From: Pseudomonadota bacterium
GTDB taxonomy: Bacteria > Pseudomonadota > Alphaproteobacteria > Acetobacterales > Acetobacteraceae
Assembly (NCBI GenBank): GCA_021809435.1
Contig: JAKBAD010000001.1
Coordinates: 682,001-746,000, forward strand
Length of the DNA: 64,000 bases
Direction of reading: 5' to 3'
Shown: piece by piece, positions 26,770 to 36,760 of the stretch
Layout: every line of letters begins with the position of its first letter
Position numbering within the stretch: position 1 is the stretch's first letter
Notes under the pieces: generated by a model
Seen by the model: the letters and a program-made list of their open reading frames with translations, nothing else
The model's database searches: none
What the model was told of the DNA's origin: nothing
Program-made: the position numbers and the translations under genes

Positions 26770-27861
26770 ATGCCCGACGATTCAAGCGGAATTGAGCTCA
26801 TGGACGATAGCGCGAATACGGCAATCATACGTGCGGGCGCGGGCCTGCGCGAGGTGCGCGAGCGGCTGGGCTGGAAATTGCCCGATGTCGCGGCGGCCCT
26901 GCGCATCAAGCTCGAATATCTCACCGCCATCGAGGCGGGGGATCTGAGCCCCCTGCCCGGTCAAGCCTACCGCATGGGCTTCATCCGCTCCTATGCCCGG
27001 CTGCTGGGCCTCGACCCCGAGGAAATCCTCAGCCGCTTCCGCGATGCCGGCGCGCTCAACGACGGCACCGAAATCCCCATGACCTACCTCGCCCCGGTGC
27101 CCGACCGCGCGGTACCCCGCGGCGCGCTGGTGCTCATCGGGCTGGTCCTGCTGCTGGGCATTTACGGCGTGTGGTACAGCCACAGCGCCTCGCGCGACCA
27201 TCTGGCCCAATCCGTGCCCGCCGTCTCGGCCGAGCTCACCCCGCTCGCGCCCCAGGTCACCACCCCCGTTACCGCCGCGGCCACGCCGCCAGCCCCCCCG
27301 CCCGCCGCCGGCCAGGCCACAACCCAGCCGCCCGCCGCGCCACCCGTGCCGCCCGGCGCCGCCGTACCCGCCGCGCTCGATGTCGCCACCCTGCCCACCC
27401 CGCCCGGCACCAAACCCGCCACCCCGCCAGCTTCCCAGCCCGCCCCGGCACCGCCCGCCGCCGCCGCGCCCACCACCACCCCGCCCGCGCTCGCCATTCA
27501 AGCCACCGCCGATGCCTGGGTCGAGGTCAATGACGCCGCGGGCAACATCTTGTTCAGCAAGATACTGCATGCCGGCGAATCCTGGCCCGTGCCGCAAGAG
27601 CCGGGGCTCACCCTCACCACCGGCAATGCCGGCGGCACCATCATCCTCGCCAACGGCAAGCCCGGCGCGCCGCTCGGCGCGCCGAGCGCGGTGTTGCATA
27701 ATTATCAGCTCACCCCCCCCGCCGCCGCCGGCGCCCAAAACCCGCCGCCCGCGCTCAGCCCCGTGCCCGCCGCCCCCTTGGCACCGGCAGCCCAAGCTCC
27801 CATCTCCGAGGCACCGGCCGGTCAGGCCGCCCCGCCCCAGCCCAAGACCGGCTCGAACTGA
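26770..27861 (+). CDS. RodZ-like helix-turn-helix membrane protein (DUF4115)
   Basis: The 363-residue protein has a cytoplasmic HTH domain (about 21-95, LREVRERLGWKLPDVAAALR), one membrane helix (about 118-137, ALVLIGLVLLLGIYGVW), a long Pro/Ala-rich linker, and a C-terminal DUF4115 domain (ADAWVEVNDAAGNILFSKIL). This matches RodZ, which anchors MreB and supports cell shape. The proline-rich linker is of low complexity. It sits ten bases before ispG, a common alphaproteobacterial pairing. Confidence 0.87.
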   Translation: MPDDSSGIELMDDSANTAIIRAGAGLREVRERLGWKLPDVAAALRIKLEYLTAIEAGDLSPLPGQAYRMGFIRSYARLLGLDPEEILSRFRDAGALNDGTEIPMTYLAPVPDRAVPRGALVLIGLVLLLGIYGVWYSHSASRDHLAQSVPAVSAELTPLAPQVTTPVTAAATPPAPPPAAGQATTQPPAAPPVPPGAAVPAALDVATLPTPPGTKPATPPASQPAPAPPAAAAPTTTPPALAIQATADAWVEVNDAAGNILFSKILHAGESWPVPQEPGLTLTTGNAGGTIILANGKPGAPLGAPSAVLHNYQLTPPAAAGAQNPPPALSPVPAAPLAPAAQAPISEAPAGQAAPPQPKTGSN

Positions 27862-27870
27862 GGACCACGC

Positions 27871-28995
27871 ATGAACTACCGCGAATACCAGCAGATCACC
27901 CGCCGCAAATCGCGCCAGATCAGCGTCGGCGCCGTGAAAGTGGGCGGCGACGCGCCGATTTCGGTGCAGACCATGACCAACACGCTGACCACCGACATCG
28001 AGGGCACGGTCGCGCAAATTCTGCGCGCCGAGGCCGCGGGCGTCGATATCGTGCGCGTCTCCTGCCCGGATGAAGAGTCAACCGCCGCGCTCAAACACAT
28101 CATCAAGCGCGTCAACGTGCCGGTGGTGGCCGACATTCATTTCCACTACAAGCGCGGTATCGAGGCCGCCGAGGCCGGCGCCGCCTGCCTGCGCATCAAC
28201 CCTGGCAACATTGGCTCGCCCGAGCGCGTGCGCGAGGTCATCAAGGCCGCGCGCGACCATAATTGCTCCATGCGCATCGGCGTCAATGCCGGCTCGCTCG
28301 AGAAGCACCTGCTCGAGAAATACGGCGAGCCCAACCCCGACGCGCTGGTCGAATCCGCCCTCGAACACGCCAAAATCCTGCAAGACCACGATTTCCACGA
28401 ATTCAAGATCTCGGTCAAAGCCTCCGACGTGTTCATGGCCGTCGCCGCCTATCAGCAACTGGCCGAGGCCTGCGACCACCCGCTCCATATCGGCATCACC
28501 GAGGCCGGCGGCAAACGCGCGGGCACGGTCAAATCCTCCATCGGGCTGGGCTCGCTGTTATGGGCCGGCATCGGCGACACCATGCGCGTCTCGCTCTCGG
28601 CCGAACCCGAGGAAGAGGTGCATGTCGGCTGGGACATTCTCAAATCGCTGGGCCTGCGCCATCGCGGGGTGCGCATCATCTCCTGCCCCTCCTGCGCGCG
28701 CCAGGGCTTCAACGTCATCAAAACCGTCGAGACGCTGGAATCCCGCCTCGCCCATATCCAAACCCCCATCACGCTCTCCATCATCGGCTGCGTGGTCAAC
28801 GGCCCCGGCGAGGCACTGATGACCGATATCGGGCTGACGGGCGGCGGCGGCGGGCGCCACATGGTTTATGCCGCGGGCAAGACCGACCATACCATCTCGG
28901 AAGAGCAGATGATCGAACATCTGGTCGAGCTGGTCGAGACCAAAGCCGCGCGGATCGAGGCTGAGAAGGAAGCCGCCAAAGCCGCGGCTGAATAG
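27871..28995 (+). CDS. ispG: 4-hydroxy-3-methylbut-2-en-1-yl diphosphate synthase
   Basis: The 374-residue iron-sulfur enzyme converts methylerythritol cyclodiphosphate to HMBPP in the MEP isoprenoid pathway. It has [25 protein letters not shown], and the cluster ligands [11 protein letters not shown] and [15 protein letters not shown] 27871 follows the rodZ-like gene at once. The electron donor for bacterial enzymes of this type is flavodoxin or ferredoxin. Confidence 0.97.
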   Translation: MNYREYQQITRRKSRQISVGAVKVGGDAPISVQTMTNTLTTDIEGTVAQILRAEAAGVDIVRVSCPDEESTAALKHIIKRVNVPVVADIHFHYKRGIEAAEAGAACLRINPGNIGSPERVREVIKAARDHNCSMRIGVNAGSLEKHLLEKYGEPNPDALVESALEHAKILQDHDFHEFKISVKASDVFMAVAAYQQLAEACDHPLHIGITEAGGKRAGTVKSSIGLGSLLWAGIGDTMRVSLSAEPEEEVHVGWDILKSLGLRHRGVRIISCPSCARQGFNVIKTVETLESRLAHIQTPITLSIIGCVVNGPGEALMTDIGLTGGGGGRHMVYAAGKTDHTISEEQMIEHLVELVETKAARIEAEKEAAKAAAE

Positions 28996-29019
28996 TCACG
29001 TTTCTGGCGTTATATGGCT

Positions 29020-29051
29020 CCGGGGCGTCCGCGCCCCGGATTTTTATTTTG
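29020..29051 (+). terminator. Rho-independent terminator after ispG
   Basis: CCGGGGCG, TCCG, CGCCCCGG (29020-29039) is a perfect 8-bp hairpin followed by ATTTTTATTTT. It lies 24 bases after the ispG stop and only 14 bases before hisS, so hisS may be read through or have its own start. Confidence 0.8.
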
Positions 29052-29064
29052 AGAGGATGACGAA

Positions 29065-30288
29065 ATGGCCCCGCCCCTGCAACCCGTCCGTGGCACGCGC
29101 GACCTGATCGGCGAAGACGCCGCGCGCCATTTCCATGTCATCGACACCGCCCGGCGCATCACTGGCCTTTACGGCTTCTCCGAGTGGCAAACCCCCATCT
29201 TCGAAGACACCAAGGTGTTCTCCCGCACGCTGGGCGAAACCTCCGATGTGGTGACCAAGGAAATGTACACCTTCGAGGACCGTGGCGGCGACTCGGTCAC
29301 GCTCCGCCCCGAGGGCACGGCCGGCGTCGCCCGCGCGCTCATCACCAACGGCCTCACCCAAACCCTGCCGCAAAAGGTTTTTTATGCCGGGCCGATGTTT
29401 CGCTATGAGCGCCCGCAAAAAGGCCGCTACCGGCAATTCCACCAAATCGGCGTCGAGCTGCTCGGCCCCGCCACCCCGCTGGCCGATGCCGAGGTGATCT
29501 CGGCCGGCTGGCGCATCTTGCAAGAGCTGGGCATCGCCGGGCAGGTGGTGCTCCACATCAACACGCTGGGCGACACTGAGAGCCGCGCTGCCTACCGGGC
29601 CGAATTGGTCGCCTATTTCAGCCGCTACACCGCCGACCTCTCGCCCGAGAGCCGCCTGCGGCTCGAGAAAAACCCGCTCCGCATCCTCGATTCCAAGGAT
29701 GAGGGCGACCAGAAGCTGGCCGCCGCCGCGCCCCAGATGCAAGACTGCATGACCGACGAGGCCAAGGCCTTCTACGACTCCCTGCTCAATTACCTCACGG
29801 CCTTCGGCGTGCCCCACCAGCACAACCCCCACATCGTCCGCGGACTCGATTATTACAACCACACCGCCTTCGAGTTCGTCACCACCGCACTCGGCGCCCA
29901 GGGCACGGTGCTGGCCGGCGGGCGCTATGATGGTCTGGTCGAGCAAATGGGTGGCCCGGCCGTGCCGGGTGTCGGCTGGGCGGCGGGCATCGAGCGCCTC
30001 TCCATGCTCATCGCGCCCCCCAAACCCGCCGCTCTGCCGGTGGTGGTCATCCCCATGACCCCCGAGGCCGAACCCGCCGCGCTGGCCACCCTCAGCGCCC
30101 TGCGCGCCGCCAACATCGCCGCCGAGACCGGCTATACGGGCAACGCCAAAAAGCGCCTCGAGCGCGCCAACAAATCCGGCGCCGCCTTCGCCGTGCTGGT
30201 GGGCAGCGAGTGTAAGCTCAAAAACCTGACCGACGGCACCCAGACCGACGTGACGCCAGACCAGCTCATCGCCATTTTGAGCGCATGA
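29065..30288 (+). CDS. hisS: Histidyl-tRNA synthetase
   Basis: The 407-residue class II synthetase charges tRNA-His. Motif 1 and 2 regions include [26 protein letters not shown] and [20 protein letters not shown]; the histidine-specific motifs are [14 protein letters not shown] and [10 protein letters not shown], and motif 3 is GWAAGIERL. The anticodon-binding domain follows. GAGAGG precedes ATG 29065. The stop overlaps prfA by four bases. Confidence 0.97.
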   Translation: MAPPLQPVRGTRDLIGEDAARHFHVIDTARRITGLYGFSEWQTPIFEDTKVFSRTLGETSDVVTKEMYTFEDRGGDSVTLRPEGTAGVARALITNGLTQTLPQKVFYAGPMFRYERPQKGRYRQFHQIGVELLGPATPLADAEVISAGWRILQELGIAGQVVLHINTLGDTESRAAYRAELVAYFSRYTADLSPESRLRLEKNPLRILDSKDEGDQKLAAAAPQMQDCMTDEAKAFYDSLLNYLTAFGVPHQHNPHIVRGLDYYNHTAFEFVTTALGAQGTVLAGGRYDGLVEQMGGPAVPGVGWAAGIERLSMLIAPPKPAALPVVVIPMTPEAEPAALATLSALRAANIAAETGYTGNAKKRLERANKSGAAFAVLVGSECKLKNLTDGTQTDVTPDQLIAILSA

Positions 30289-31349
30289 CCCCGGCGCTGG
30301 AGCAAAAACTCGACCGCATTTTGGCCCGCGCGGAAGAGCTGCGCTTTCATCTCGGCCAAGGCGGTCTCTCGGGCGAGGCATTCGTGAAAGCCTCCAAGGA
30401 GCTGTCCGAGCTGGAACCCGTGGAAGCCCAGGTTACCGCGTTGCGCCAGGCCGAGACATCGCTGGCCGACGCCCAAGCCCTGCTGCTCGACCCCGAGATG
30501 AAAGACCTCGCCGAAGCCGAGATCGCCGAGCTGCGCGCCCACCTGCCCGCGCTCGAGCACGAGGTCCGCCTCGCCCTGCTGCCCAGGGACGAAGCCGATG
30601 CGCGCGCCGGCATCCTCGAAATCCGCCCGGCCGCGGGCGGCGACGAGGCCGGCCTGTTCGCCGCCGAGCTGTTCGCCGCCTACCAGAAATATGCCGCCCT
30701 CCAGGGCTGGCGCTTCGAGGTGCTGGAATATGATGAGAGCGAGCTTGGCGGCATCAAGGGCGCCATGGCCGAAATCACCGGCCGCTCGGTGTTCGCCAAG
30801 CTCAAATTCGAATCCGGCGTGCACCGCGTGCAGCGCGTGCCCGCCACCGAAACCCAGGGCCGCATCCACACCTCCACCATCACCGTGGCCGTGCTGCCCG
30901 AGGCCGAGGAGGTCGATGTCGCCATCAACGACTCGGATCTGCGCATCGATGTCTACCGCGCCTCGGGGGCGGGCGGCCAGCATGTCAACAAAACCGAGTC
31001 GGCGGTGCGCATCACCCACATCCCGTCCGGCATCGTGGTGGCCATGCAAGAAGAGCGCAGCCAGCACAAAAACCGCGCCAAGGCCATGAAAATCCTGCGC
31101 TCCCGGCTCTACGACGCCCAGCGCCACGCCGCCTCCTCCACCCGCGCCGCCGACCGCAAATCCCAGGTCGGCACGGGCGACCGCTCCGAGCGCATCCGCA
31201 CCTACAACTTCCCCCAGGGCCGCGTCACCGATCACCGCATCAACCTGACGCTCTATAAAATCGACCGGGTGATGCAAGGCGAGATGGATGAGATCATCGA
31301 CGCCCTGATCGCCGAGGATCAGGCCGCCCGCCTGGCCGAGGCCGAGTGA
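30285..31349 (+). CDS. prfA: Peptide chain release factor 1
   Basis: The 354-residue protein ends translation at UAA and UAG. The catalytic GGQ lies in [20 protein letters not shown] at about residue 225, and [12 protein letters not shown] opens domain 2. It is translationally coupled to hisS (ATGA) and to prmC (GTGA), whose product methylates the glutamine of this GGQ motif. Confidence 0.97.
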   Translation: MTPALEQKLDRILARAEELRFHLGQGGLSGEAFVKASKELSELEPVEAQVTALRQAETSLADAQALLLDPEMKDLAEAEIAELRAHLPALEHEVRLALLPRDEADARAGILEIRPAAGGDEAGLFAAELFAAYQKYAALQGWRFEVLEYDESELGGIKGAMAEITGRSVFAKLKFESGVHRVQRVPATETQGRIHTSTITVAVLPEAEEVDVAINDSDLRIDVYRASGAGGQHVNKTESAVRITHIPSGIVVAMQEERSQHKNRAKAMKILRSRLYDAQRHAASSTRAADRKSQVGTGDRSERIRTYNFPQGRVTDHRINLTLYKIDRVMQGEMDEIIDALIAEDQAARLAEAE

Positions 31350-32170
31350 TCCCGATCCCCCAAGCCCTGGCCGAAATCACCGCCCGGCTCACGGCGGCGG
31401 GCATCGAGGCCCCGCGCCGCGAAGCCCGCCTGCTGCTGATGCACGCGCTCTCCTGCACCCAGGCCGGGCTGATCGCGCATGATGAGGTTGACCAAGCCCG
31501 CTACGCCCCCCTGCTCGCGCGCCGCGAAACCCACGAGCCTCTGGCCTATATCACCGGCCATAAGGAGTTCTGGGGGCTCGATTTCCTGGTCTCCCCCGCG
31601 ACCCTCATCCCCCGGCCCGATACCGAAACCCTCATCGAGGCCGTGCTGGACTCCGGGCTTGAACCCGCCACCATGCTCGATTTGGGCACCGGCACTGGTT
31701 GCCTGCTGCTCGCCATGCTGCATGAACGCCCGCACGCCTTCGGGGTGGGCATCGACCTCAACCCCAAAGCCGCCGCGCTGGCCGCCCAAAACGCCGCCCG
31801 TCTGGGCCTGGGCGCGCGCGCCGCTTTTCTCGCCGGCTCCTGGGCAGATGCCCTCGATGCCCGCTTCGACCTCATCCTCTCCAACCCGCCTTACATCGAG
31901 CATGCCACCATCCCCAGCCTGATGCCCGATGTCGCTGGCTTCGAGCCCGTCCTGGCGCTCGATGGCGGGGCCGACGGGCTCACCGCCTACCGGGCCATCC
32001 TCAAGGCCCTGCCCCGGCTTTTGGCCCCCGCGGGGCTATGCGTGCTCGAGCTGGGGGCGGGGCAATATCCAGCTCTGGCCGCCCTGGCGGCGGCGGCGGG
32101 CTTCGCCACCACCGTCAAACCCGATCTTTCCGGCATAGACCGCGCGGCTTTGGTAAGATTTCGCAAATAA
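31346..32170 (+). CDS. prmC: Release factor glutamine methyltransferase
   Basis: The 274-residue enzyme methylates the GGQ glutamine of RF1 and RF2 with SAM. It has the N-terminal helical domain, then [20 protein letters not shown], the SAM site [16 protein letters not shown] and the catalytic NPPY in [11 protein letters not shown]. The start is GTG 31346, overlapping the prfA stop (GTGA). Target and modifier genes in one operon agree with the function. Confidence 0.96.
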   Translation: MIPIPQALAEITARLTAAGIEAPRREARLLLMHALSCTQAGLIAHDEVDQARYAPLLARRETHEPLAYITGHKEFWGLDFLVSPATLIPRPDTETLIEAVLDSGLEPATMLDLGTGTGCLLLAMLHERPHAFGVGIDLNPKAAALAAQNAARLGLGARAAFLAGSWADALDARFDLILSNPPYIEHATIPSLMPDVAGFEPVLALDGGADGLTAYRAILKALPRLLAPAGLCVLELGAGQYPALAALAAAAGFATTVKPDLSGIDRAALVRFRK

Positions 32171-32320
32171 GGAATTGGCAGAACCGCATTATGCCGCTAA
32201 TCACGACTGGCGCGGGCGATTTCTGCCGCGAGTCCCGGGGTACAACCCGAATCTCGACAGGCCCAGTGGCACGATCAGCGTCACGACCGCGTACGTCATC
32301 ATTCGAGGTTAGACGAGCAC

Positions 32321-33229
32321 ATGAACATGAAGCGCATGCGTGGCCGCAACCATCGCCCCTCTGGCGGTGGCGGGGGTGGGTTCCGCAATCAGCAGAACGG
32401 CATCCCCCTCAACCGCAACCACGTCTTCGACAGCTCAGGGCCCGAGATGCGCGTACGCGGCACCGCCCAGCAATTGTTCGACAAATACACCCAGCTCGCG
32501 CGTGATGCCGCCTCCGCGGGCGACCGCATCCTGTGCGAAGCCTATTACCAGCACGCCGAGCATTATTTCCGCATCCTGGCCGCCATCAACGCCGCCCAGG
32601 GTCTGCCGCCGCCCGGCCAGCAGGCTCAACAAGCCGAAGCCCGCCAGGGTGAACCCGCCGAACCCGGCGCCGAGCAGCCGCGCGTCGAGGGTCAGCCCCG
32701 CGAATTCCGCCAGGAGGGCAACCGCGACCAACGCGAATTCCGCCAAGATGGCAACCGCGACAATCGCGAGTTCCGCCAGGACGGCAACCGCGACAATCGT
32801 GAAAATCGCCGCTTCGATAACCGCCAGCAGCGCCCGGATTTCCAGCGCCGCGACCGTGACGAGCGCGGCGAGCGCCCCGAGCGCCGTGACCGCGAAGAGC
32901 GCCGTGACCGTGAGGAGCGCCGCGAGCCGCGTGAATTCCGCCCCACCCCGGCGCCCATCGCCGATGCCCCGATCGACATTTCCTCCGCCCTAGAGGCCGA
33001 GCTTGCCGCGGCCACCGGCCTCGCCCCCACCTTCTCGCCCGCGCCCGCGCCGGTGGAAACCGCGCCCGAGCCGCGCGCGATTCCCATCGCCGCCGAGGCG
33101 CCGCCCGCGCCCTGCCTGTTCCCCGAACCGGCCGCACCCGCCGCCGAAGCGCCCGCCGAACCCGCGCCCGCGCCCCGCCGCCGCGGCCGCCCGCGCACGG
33201 TCAAGCCCGCCGAGAGCGCCAGCGAGTAA
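32321..33229 (+). CDS. DUF4167 domain protein, putative RNA-binding, with arginine-rich repeats
   Basis: The 302-residue protein has a basic N-terminus (MKRMRGRNHRPSGGGGGGF), the DUF4167 helical domain (about 35-90, GTAQQLFDKYTQLARDAASAGD and YYQHAEHYFRIL), then tandem REFRQDGNRDN repeats and RRDREERR runs, and a Pro/Ala tail ending in RRRGRPRTVK. The N-terminal tetratricopeptide-like region plus RGR/AT-hook-like ends suggests nucleic-acid binding, but no function is established to my knowledge. It regularly follows prmC in alphaproteobacteria. Confidence 0.85.
   Translation: MNMKRMRGRNHRPSGGGGGGFRNQQNGIPLNRNHVFDSSGPEMRVRGTAQQLFDKYTQLARDAASAGDRILCEAYYQHAEHYFRILAAINAAQGLPPPGQQAQQAEARQGEPAEPGAEQPRVEGQPREFRQEGNRDQREFRQDGNRDNREFRQDGNRDNRENRRFDNRQQRPDFQRRDRDERGERPERRDREERRDREERREPREFRPTPAPIADAPIDISSALEAELAAATGLAPTFSPAPAPVETAPEPRAIPIAAEAPPAPCLFPEPAAPAAEAPAEPAPAPRRRGRPRTVKPAESASE
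32699..32797 (+). repeat. Three tandem 33-base units inside the DUF4167 gene
   Basis: Units 32699-32731, 32732-32764 and 32765-32797 encode REFRQ(E/D)GNRD(Q/N). They differ mainly at third codon positions (CAG/CAA, GAG/GAT/GAC), which points to selection for the peptide after duplication. A degenerate fourth start (REN) follows. Confidence 0.85.
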
Positions 33230-33233
33230 ACAC

Positions 33234-33265
33234 AAAAAAAGCCGGGCAAATCGCCCGGCTTTTTT
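33234..33265. terminator. Bidirectional terminator between DUF4167 gene and infC
   Basis: AAAAAAAGCCGGGC, AAATC, GCCCGGCTTTTTT forms a strong hairpin with A and T runs on the two sides. It lies five bases after the plus-strand gene and about 20 bases after the infC stop on the other strand, so it can end both transcripts. Confidence 0.9.
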
Positions 33266-33285
33266 AACTTTGAAGGTCCAGCGCC

Positions 33286-33825
33286 TTATTTCGGCGCCAG
33301 CACCATCACCATCTGGCGGTTTTCCATCTTGGGCATTTGCTCGACCTTGGTATCGGTCTCCATATCGCCCCTGATTCGCTCCAGCACCTTCACGCCCAAC
33401 TCCTGGTGGGCCATTTCGCGGCCACGGAAGCGCAGCGTCACCTTCACCTTGTCGCCTTCGCCAATAAAGCTCTTCATGGCGCGCAGCTTCACCTGGTAGT
33501 CGTTCTCGTCGATATTGGGGCGAACCTTCACCTCCTTCAACTCGACAATCTTCTGCTTCTTGCGCGCCTCGTTACGCTTCTTCTGCTGTTCGTACTTGAA
33601 CTTGCCGTAGTCGAGGATCTTGGCGACAGGCGGTTCGGCGTTCGGGCTGATCTCGACCAGGTCGAGCCCGACGGCATAAGCGCGGGCGATGGCATCGCGG
33701 GTGCTCAGCACCCCGATCATTTCACCATCCTGGTCGATCAGACGGACCTGCGGAATTCTGATTTCTTCGTTGACCCGGGGCCCCTCGCGCGAGGGCGGGG
33801 CGGGTGGCGCTGGCGGTCTGGCTAT
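33286..33825 (-). CDS. infC: Translation initiation factor IF-3 (ATA start)
   Basis: The 179-residue factor keeps 30S subunits apart from 50S and checks start codon pairing. It has [46 protein letters not shown], and the C-domain [19 protein letters not shown]. The first ATG (33720) would remove 35 residues of the N-domain. The natural N-terminus starts at ATA 33825, with AGGAG (33838-33834) eight bases upstream. Rare start codons in infC allow IF-3 to repress its own translation. thrS, rpmI and rplT are not adjacent. Confidence 0.93.
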   Translation of the reverse strand: MARPPAPPAPPSREGPRVNEEIRIPQVRLIDQDGEMIGVLSTRDAIARAYAVGLDLVEISPNAEPPVAKILDYGKFKYEQQKKRNEARKKQKIVELKEVKVRPNIDENDYQVKLRAMKSFIGEGDKVKVTLRFRGREMAHQELGVKVLERIRGDMETDTKVEQMPKMENRQMVMVLAPK

Positions 33826-33930
33826 TGGAAAGTCTCCTGTAACGGTTGCAGAAAATCGTCCTAGGGCATTTTGGCGCCCAAATGCAATGCGCCGAGCCTA
33901 GAGAGCAGAAAAAATCGCCCCCTGTGGCCT

Positions 33931-34884
33931 TCAGAACAAAAACTCCCGCTTGGCGTTCCAGGCCTCCACCAGCCCCTTGGCCTGGGGCACTTCATCGGCC
34001 AACCGGCCATGGGCACGGGCCAGCCGTTCGGCAAACTGCAAAAACCCCTGCAGCGCCTTCATCTCGGGCCTGGAGGGCTGCCAATATTGCAAGCTGCCGC
34101 CCAAATAAGCCAGCGGCGCTTCCACCCCGTCGCGCCGCTCAAGGTCGCAGGCCAGATAGCGCCCCTCAAACAGCTCCCAGGGCTTGTCGCGCAGCGTCTC
34201 GAACGGCGAGGCGTAATGGCGCGAATGGACCTCGCCCTGCATGCCCGCCGCCAGCGCCTTCAGCCGCCCGGCGGCGATTTTCTGCAACACCTGCCAGCCA
34301 TTGCGGCGCGGATAATGGGCCAGAAACACCCCCTCCAGCCGCGGCGCCGCCAGCTTCGCGCCAGCCTGATAAACGCCATGATTTCCGGCTTCCATCACCA
34401 CCCCCGGCAGGCCGCCGCGCAGCATCACCTTGCCCACCTCGTTCTGGGCGGCAAAGCGCCAGCGCATGCGCCACGGCACCACCGGCTCGCGCTCATCATC
34501 CTCGGGCGTCTGGCCGTAATTCACCAAAGGCAGACAGGCGGCCACCTGCCCCTCGGGCAGCTGCGTCACCAGCGGCACGGCGTGCGGGGTGGCAATGAAT
34601 TCGTCGGCGTCCAGAAACACCACCCAGTCCGCGCCCAAAATCTGCGAGGCCATCTGATACGCCCAGATATTGGCGCCGATCTGGTCAAAACTGGCCGAGG
34701 CGCTCTGAAACACGGTCAACCGGAATCCCTCATCCTGAAGGGCTTTCAAAATCTCCAGCGTGCGGTCGCAACTACCATTATCAAGAAACAACATATGGTC
34801 GACATGCGCCGCGTGATGGCGCACAAACGCCTCGACAATGTCATCCTCATTCAAAATCCGCGTGACAGCGACGATCCTGGTCAA
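33931..34884 (-). CDS. Glycosyltransferase family 2 protein
   Basis: The 317-residue protein starts TRIVAVTRILNEDDIVEAFV and has DHMLFLDNGSCDRTLEIL and the metal-binding triad in WVVFLDADEFI, as in the GT2 subfamily that includes DUF23-type transferases. Such enzymes add sugars to cell-surface polymers; the acceptor is unknown. The start is TTG 34884 with GGAG eight bases upstream. No sugar-nucleotide or polysaccharide genes surround it apart from the gene at 35454. Confidence 0.8.
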   Translation of the reverse strand: MTRIVAVTRILNEDDIVEAFVRHHAAHVDHMLFLDNGSCDRTLEILKALQDEGFRLTVFQSASASFDQIGANIWAYQMASQILGADWVVFLDADEFIATPHAVPLVTQLPEGQVAACLPLVNYGQTPEDDEREPVVPWRMRWRFAAQNEVGKVMLRGGLPGVVMEAGNHGVYQAGAKLAAPRLEGVFLAHYPRRNGWQVLQKIAAGRLKALAAGMQGEVHSRHYASPFETLRDKPWELFEGRYLACDLERRDGVEAPLAYLGGSLQYWQPSRPEMKALQGFLQFAERLARAHGRLADEVPQAKGLVEAWNAKREFLF

Positions 34885-34953
34885 ATCCCCGGCTCCGGCT
34901 CAAGCTGAAACGATTTATGCCCCCAGCCCCCTGTCCCGTCCAGAGCGCGCCCC

Positions 34954-35436
34954 ATGATCATCCGCCCCGCCCACCCAACCGACACCCCCGCCCTCTGGGC
35001 GATCATCGGCCCCGTGATCCGCGCCGGTGAAACCTACGCCCTGCCCCGCGACATGGGCGAACAAGCCGCCCTCGCTTATTGGCTGGGCCCAGACCGCGAA
35101 ACCTTCGTGGCCGAAGACCAGAGCGAAATTCTGGGCACTTATTACCTGCGCGCCAATCAGCAGGGCGGCGGCGCCCATGTCGCCAATTGCGGCTACATCA
35201 CCGCCACCGCCGCCCAAGGCAAGGGCGTGGCGCGCGCCATGTGCGCGCACTCGCTTGCCACCGCCCGCGCGCGCGGCTTTCGGGCCATGCAGTTCAACCT
35301 GGTCATCGCCACCAACGAGCGCGCGGTCAGGCTCTGGCAGGATATGGGCTTTACCCCCCTCTGCCGCCTGCCCCAGGCCTTCAATCACCCCAGCCTCGGC
35401 CTTGTCGATGCGCTGGTGATGCACCAGACGCTCTAA
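34954..35436 (+). CDS. GNAT family N-acetyltransferase
   Basis: The 160-residue protein has the acetyl-CoA fold: IRPAHPTDTPALWAII at the start, EILGTYYLRANQ, the CoA-binding stretch YITATAAQGKGVARAM (about 80-95), and ATNERAVRLWQDMGF. Relatives include phosphinothricin-type and other small-molecule acetyltransferases; the substrate is unknown. It is divergent from the GT2 gene, and the next gene follows 17 bases downstream. Confidence 0.85.
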   Translation: MIIRPAHPTDTPALWAIIGPVIRAGETYALPRDMGEQAALAYWLGPDRETFVAEDQSEILGTYYLRANQQGGGAHVANCGYITATAAQGKGVARAMCAHSLATARARGFRAMQFNLVIATNERAVRLWQDMGFTPLCRLPQAFNHPSLGLVDALVMHQTL

Positions 35437-35453
35437 CCCACAAGGACGCTCTC

Positions 35454-36659
35454 ATGCGGCTCATCCGCGCCCACCACCCCCAATGGACCGGCCACCTCCT
35501 GATCTCGACCACCGACGACCAGGTGCACCACCAGGAACATGGCGACAAAGGCCGCTACACCCTCCGCCAAGACCGGCTGACCGTATACTGGGAAACCTAC
35601 GCCCCGGAAGTCTTCGTCCGGCGCGCGGAAGATGACAGCTTCGTGTTCGCCGAGCGGCTCGCCGCCGCGCCCACCACCCCCCAGGCGGTCACGCTCGACA
35701 GCAACGCCCCACCGCTCGATTATCTGGTGCTCACCACCCAAACCCCTCTCAACGCCCTCGTCCGCCTCCAGTCTCAGCCTTTGCTCCAGGGTTTGGCCAG
35801 CCTCGGCTGGCGCACACGCTTTCATCATTATCCCCACGGCACCCCCGTCACGGTCCCGCCGGCCAGCGCCATCATCGTGCATTATTTAGACCCAGACGCC
35901 CTCACCCGCGCCGCCGCCCTCAAGGCGCTTTGCGGGGCCCGCTTATACTGCCTCTCCTCCGACATTTACGACATCGACACCTACACGCGCATCGCCCCGC
36001 TCGCCGACGCGTTTTTCGCCCCCACCCCGCTCCACGCCGAGCTGCTGCGCGCCGCCCAGACCAAGCCGGTCTTCGTTCTCCCCGAAGCCATCGACCCCAT
36101 CGCCCAGCCCACGGACGGCACCATCCTGCCCCCCGCCGCCACCGACCGCCTCTGCTGGTTCGGCTACCCTGAATCCTTCGCCAAATCCTGCCGCCACCTG
36201 CTCCCCCACGCGCTCGATGACGCGGAGTTTCCAGCGGAAAAACTGGCGCTGATCACCGCTCCCAACGTCTCTCTACTCGCCGGCGCCGAGCATATCCCCT
36301 TCTCGCCCGAGCGTTTCTACACCGCCACCGCGCCCTTCCGTTACGCCCTGCTCAGCCATTTCGTGTTCGACAACCACATCAACACCTTCATCAAATCCCC
36401 AAATAAACTGGTCACCGCCCTGGCGCGCGGGCTGGCGCCCGTGGCGTCAAACACAATCCATTACCGGCCGCTGATGCGTGAATACGGGCTCGAGAACTGG
36501 ATGTTCTCCTCCCCTCATGAACTCGCCACCTTGCTGCGCAAAATCAAAACCGGCGCCGCCCCCGACCCGCGCCTGCTGCGCCTGGCCGCCGAGGATCTGC
36601 GCGCCCAACTCGCCCCCGAACGCCTGGCCCGGCAATTTCTGGCAGCCACCCTCGACTAA
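35454..36659 (+). CDS. Glycosyltransferase-like protein (GT-B C-terminal features)
   Basis: The 401-residue protein is not one I recognise firmly. The first third (MRLIRAHHPQWTGHLLIS) has no clear family. The second half has DAFFAPTPLHAELL, and near residue 320 FIKSPNKLVTALARGLAPVAS with a following YRPLMREYGL, which resembles the donor-binding end of GT-B glycosyltransferases. ATG 35454 is set by AAGGA seven bases upstream. Coupling to the GNAT suggests the two act together, perhaps on a surface sugar. Confidence 0.65.
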   Translation: MRLIRAHHPQWTGHLLISTTDDQVHHQEHGDKGRYTLRQDRLTVYWETYAPEVFVRRAEDDSFVFAERLAAAPTTPQAVTLDSNAPPLDYLVLTTQTPLNALVRLQSQPLLQGLASLGWRTRFHHYPHGTPVTVPPASAIIVHYLDPDALTRAAALKALCGARLYCLSSDIYDIDTYTRIAPLADAFFAPTPLHAELLRAAQTKPVFVLPEAIDPIAQPTDGTILPPAATDRLCWFGYPESFAKSCRHLLPHALDDAEFPAEKLALITAPNVSLLAGAEHIPFSPERFYTATAPFRYALLSHFVFDNHINTFIKSPNKLVTALARGLAPVASNTIHYRPLMREYGLENWMFSSPHELATLLRKIKTGAAPDPRLLRLAAEDLRAQLAPERLARQFLAATLD

Positions 36660-36676
36660 ACGCGTCCAAACGAAAT

Positions 36677-36704
36677 TCGGGGAGCTTTCGAAAAAGCTCC
36701 CCGA
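36677..36704. terminator. Hairpin terminator between 35454 gene and guaA
   Basis: TCGGGGAGCTTT, CGAA, AAAGCTCCCCGA is a perfect 12-bp stem-loop between convergent genes. The tail CTAAAAACTT downstream recalls the other hairpin repeats in this window. Confidence 0.75.
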
Positions 36705-36760
36705 TCCCGGCTAAAAACTTCACAAATTCACGTCTATCGCGTCAGCAGCCGCGCACCAAA

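Noticed and set aside
32699-32940. CRISPR-like repeats at about 33-base spacing
   Set aside because: Repeats are contiguous without spacers and lie in frame in a coding region, so they are protein repeats.
33286-33720. infC starting at the first ATG
   Set aside because: It would lose 35 residues of the IF-3 N-domain that are clearly recognisable upstream in the same frame.
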